Source of the DNA: CAIPAT01 sp037144075
GTDB taxonomy: Bacteria > Verrucomicrobiota > Lentisphaeria > Victivallales > Victivallaceae
Length of the DNA stretch: 5,488 nt
Assembly: GCA_037144075.1 (NCBI GenBank)
Contig: JBAWXM010000349.1
Location: forward strand, 1-5,488
Direction of reading: 5' to 3'
Part shown: piece after piece, positions 5,463 to 5,488 of the stretch
Position numbering within the stretch: position 1 is the first letter of the stretch
Layout: every line of letters begins with the position of its first letter
Translations under genes and position numbers: made by a program
The notes under the pieces: generated by a model
Told to the model about the DNA's origin: nothing
Databases searched by the model: none
The model's input: the letters and a program-made list of their open reading frames with translations, nothing else

Positions 5463-5488
5463 CATAGATTGCGAAGATTTTGAGAATT
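5436..5488 (-). repeat. Right arm of the ~54-bp inverted repeat
   Basis: Reverse-complement partner of 18-71 (52 identities in 54 columns, one gap, one substitution). The window ends exactly at the outer end of the match, so its true outer limit cannot be seen. The arm includes the palindrome at 5450-5463 and the upstream region of the hydrolase gene. Confidence 0.9.

Noticed and set aside
5400..5465. Upstream ATG at 5465 as the hydrolase start
   Set aside because: It has no ribosome site, lies inside the inverted repeat, and would place 22 residues ahead of a normal lipoprotein-type N-terminus that has its own GGAGG at a 6-nt distance.
4731..5483. Plus-strand open frame of 250 codons opposite the hydrolase
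   Set aside because: It is antisense to a gene with a complete catalytic triad and strong ribosome site. Its product is low in recognisable features and runs into the inverted repeat.

Overview
The window reads as bacterial DNA of moderate GC content. All four intact genes lie on the minus strand, so transcription runs from high to low coordinates. They have clear Shine-Dalgarno sites and tight spacing. The hydrolase has a lipoprotein-type signal, and the other genes are of envelope-glycan type. This suggests a bacterium with a complex envelope. The family mix (a methyltransferase/GT2 fusion, a GT-C enzyme and a YhcG/DUF1016 remnant) would suit a PVC-group or similar uncultured lineage, but that is a guess. 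No RNA gene, CRISPR array, transposase or integrase is visible.

Layout in the direction of transcription. The right edge (5436-5488) is one arm of a roughly 54-bp inverted repeat that carries a promoter-like sequence. Next comes an ABHD17-like alpha/beta-hydrolase with an N-terminal membrane or lipoprotein anchor (5399-4584). A 517-bp region without an intact gene follows (4583-4067). It holds two copies of a direct repeat spaced exactly 400 bp apart, and between them a decayed N-terminal piece of a YhcG/DUF1016 gene and a perfect 8-bp stem-loop. Then comes a three-gene operon: a polytopic GT-C glycosyltransferase (4066-2243), a fused SAM methyltransferase/GT2 glycosyltransferase (2242-815) and a separate SAM methyltransferase (801-76). 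The operon ends 4 bp from the other arm of the inverted repeat (18-71).

How the genes may work together. The GT2 half of the fusion resembles dolichyl/polyprenyl-phosphate sugar synthases, which make lipid-linked sugar donors on the cytoplasmic face. The GT-C protein belongs to the class that uses such donors on the outer face of the membrane. The two methyltransferase domains could modify the sugar, the lipid or the acceptor. The operon therefore looks like a small cassette for adding a (perhaps methylated) sugar to an envelope component. The hydrolase may be an unrelated neighbour with its own promoter.

The structures most worth a second look are the near-identical inverted repeats that bracket the whole gene set and the 400-bp repeat arrangement carrying the YhcG/DUF1016 remnant directly upstream of the glycan operon. 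No complete new system can be demonstrated from the sequence alone.
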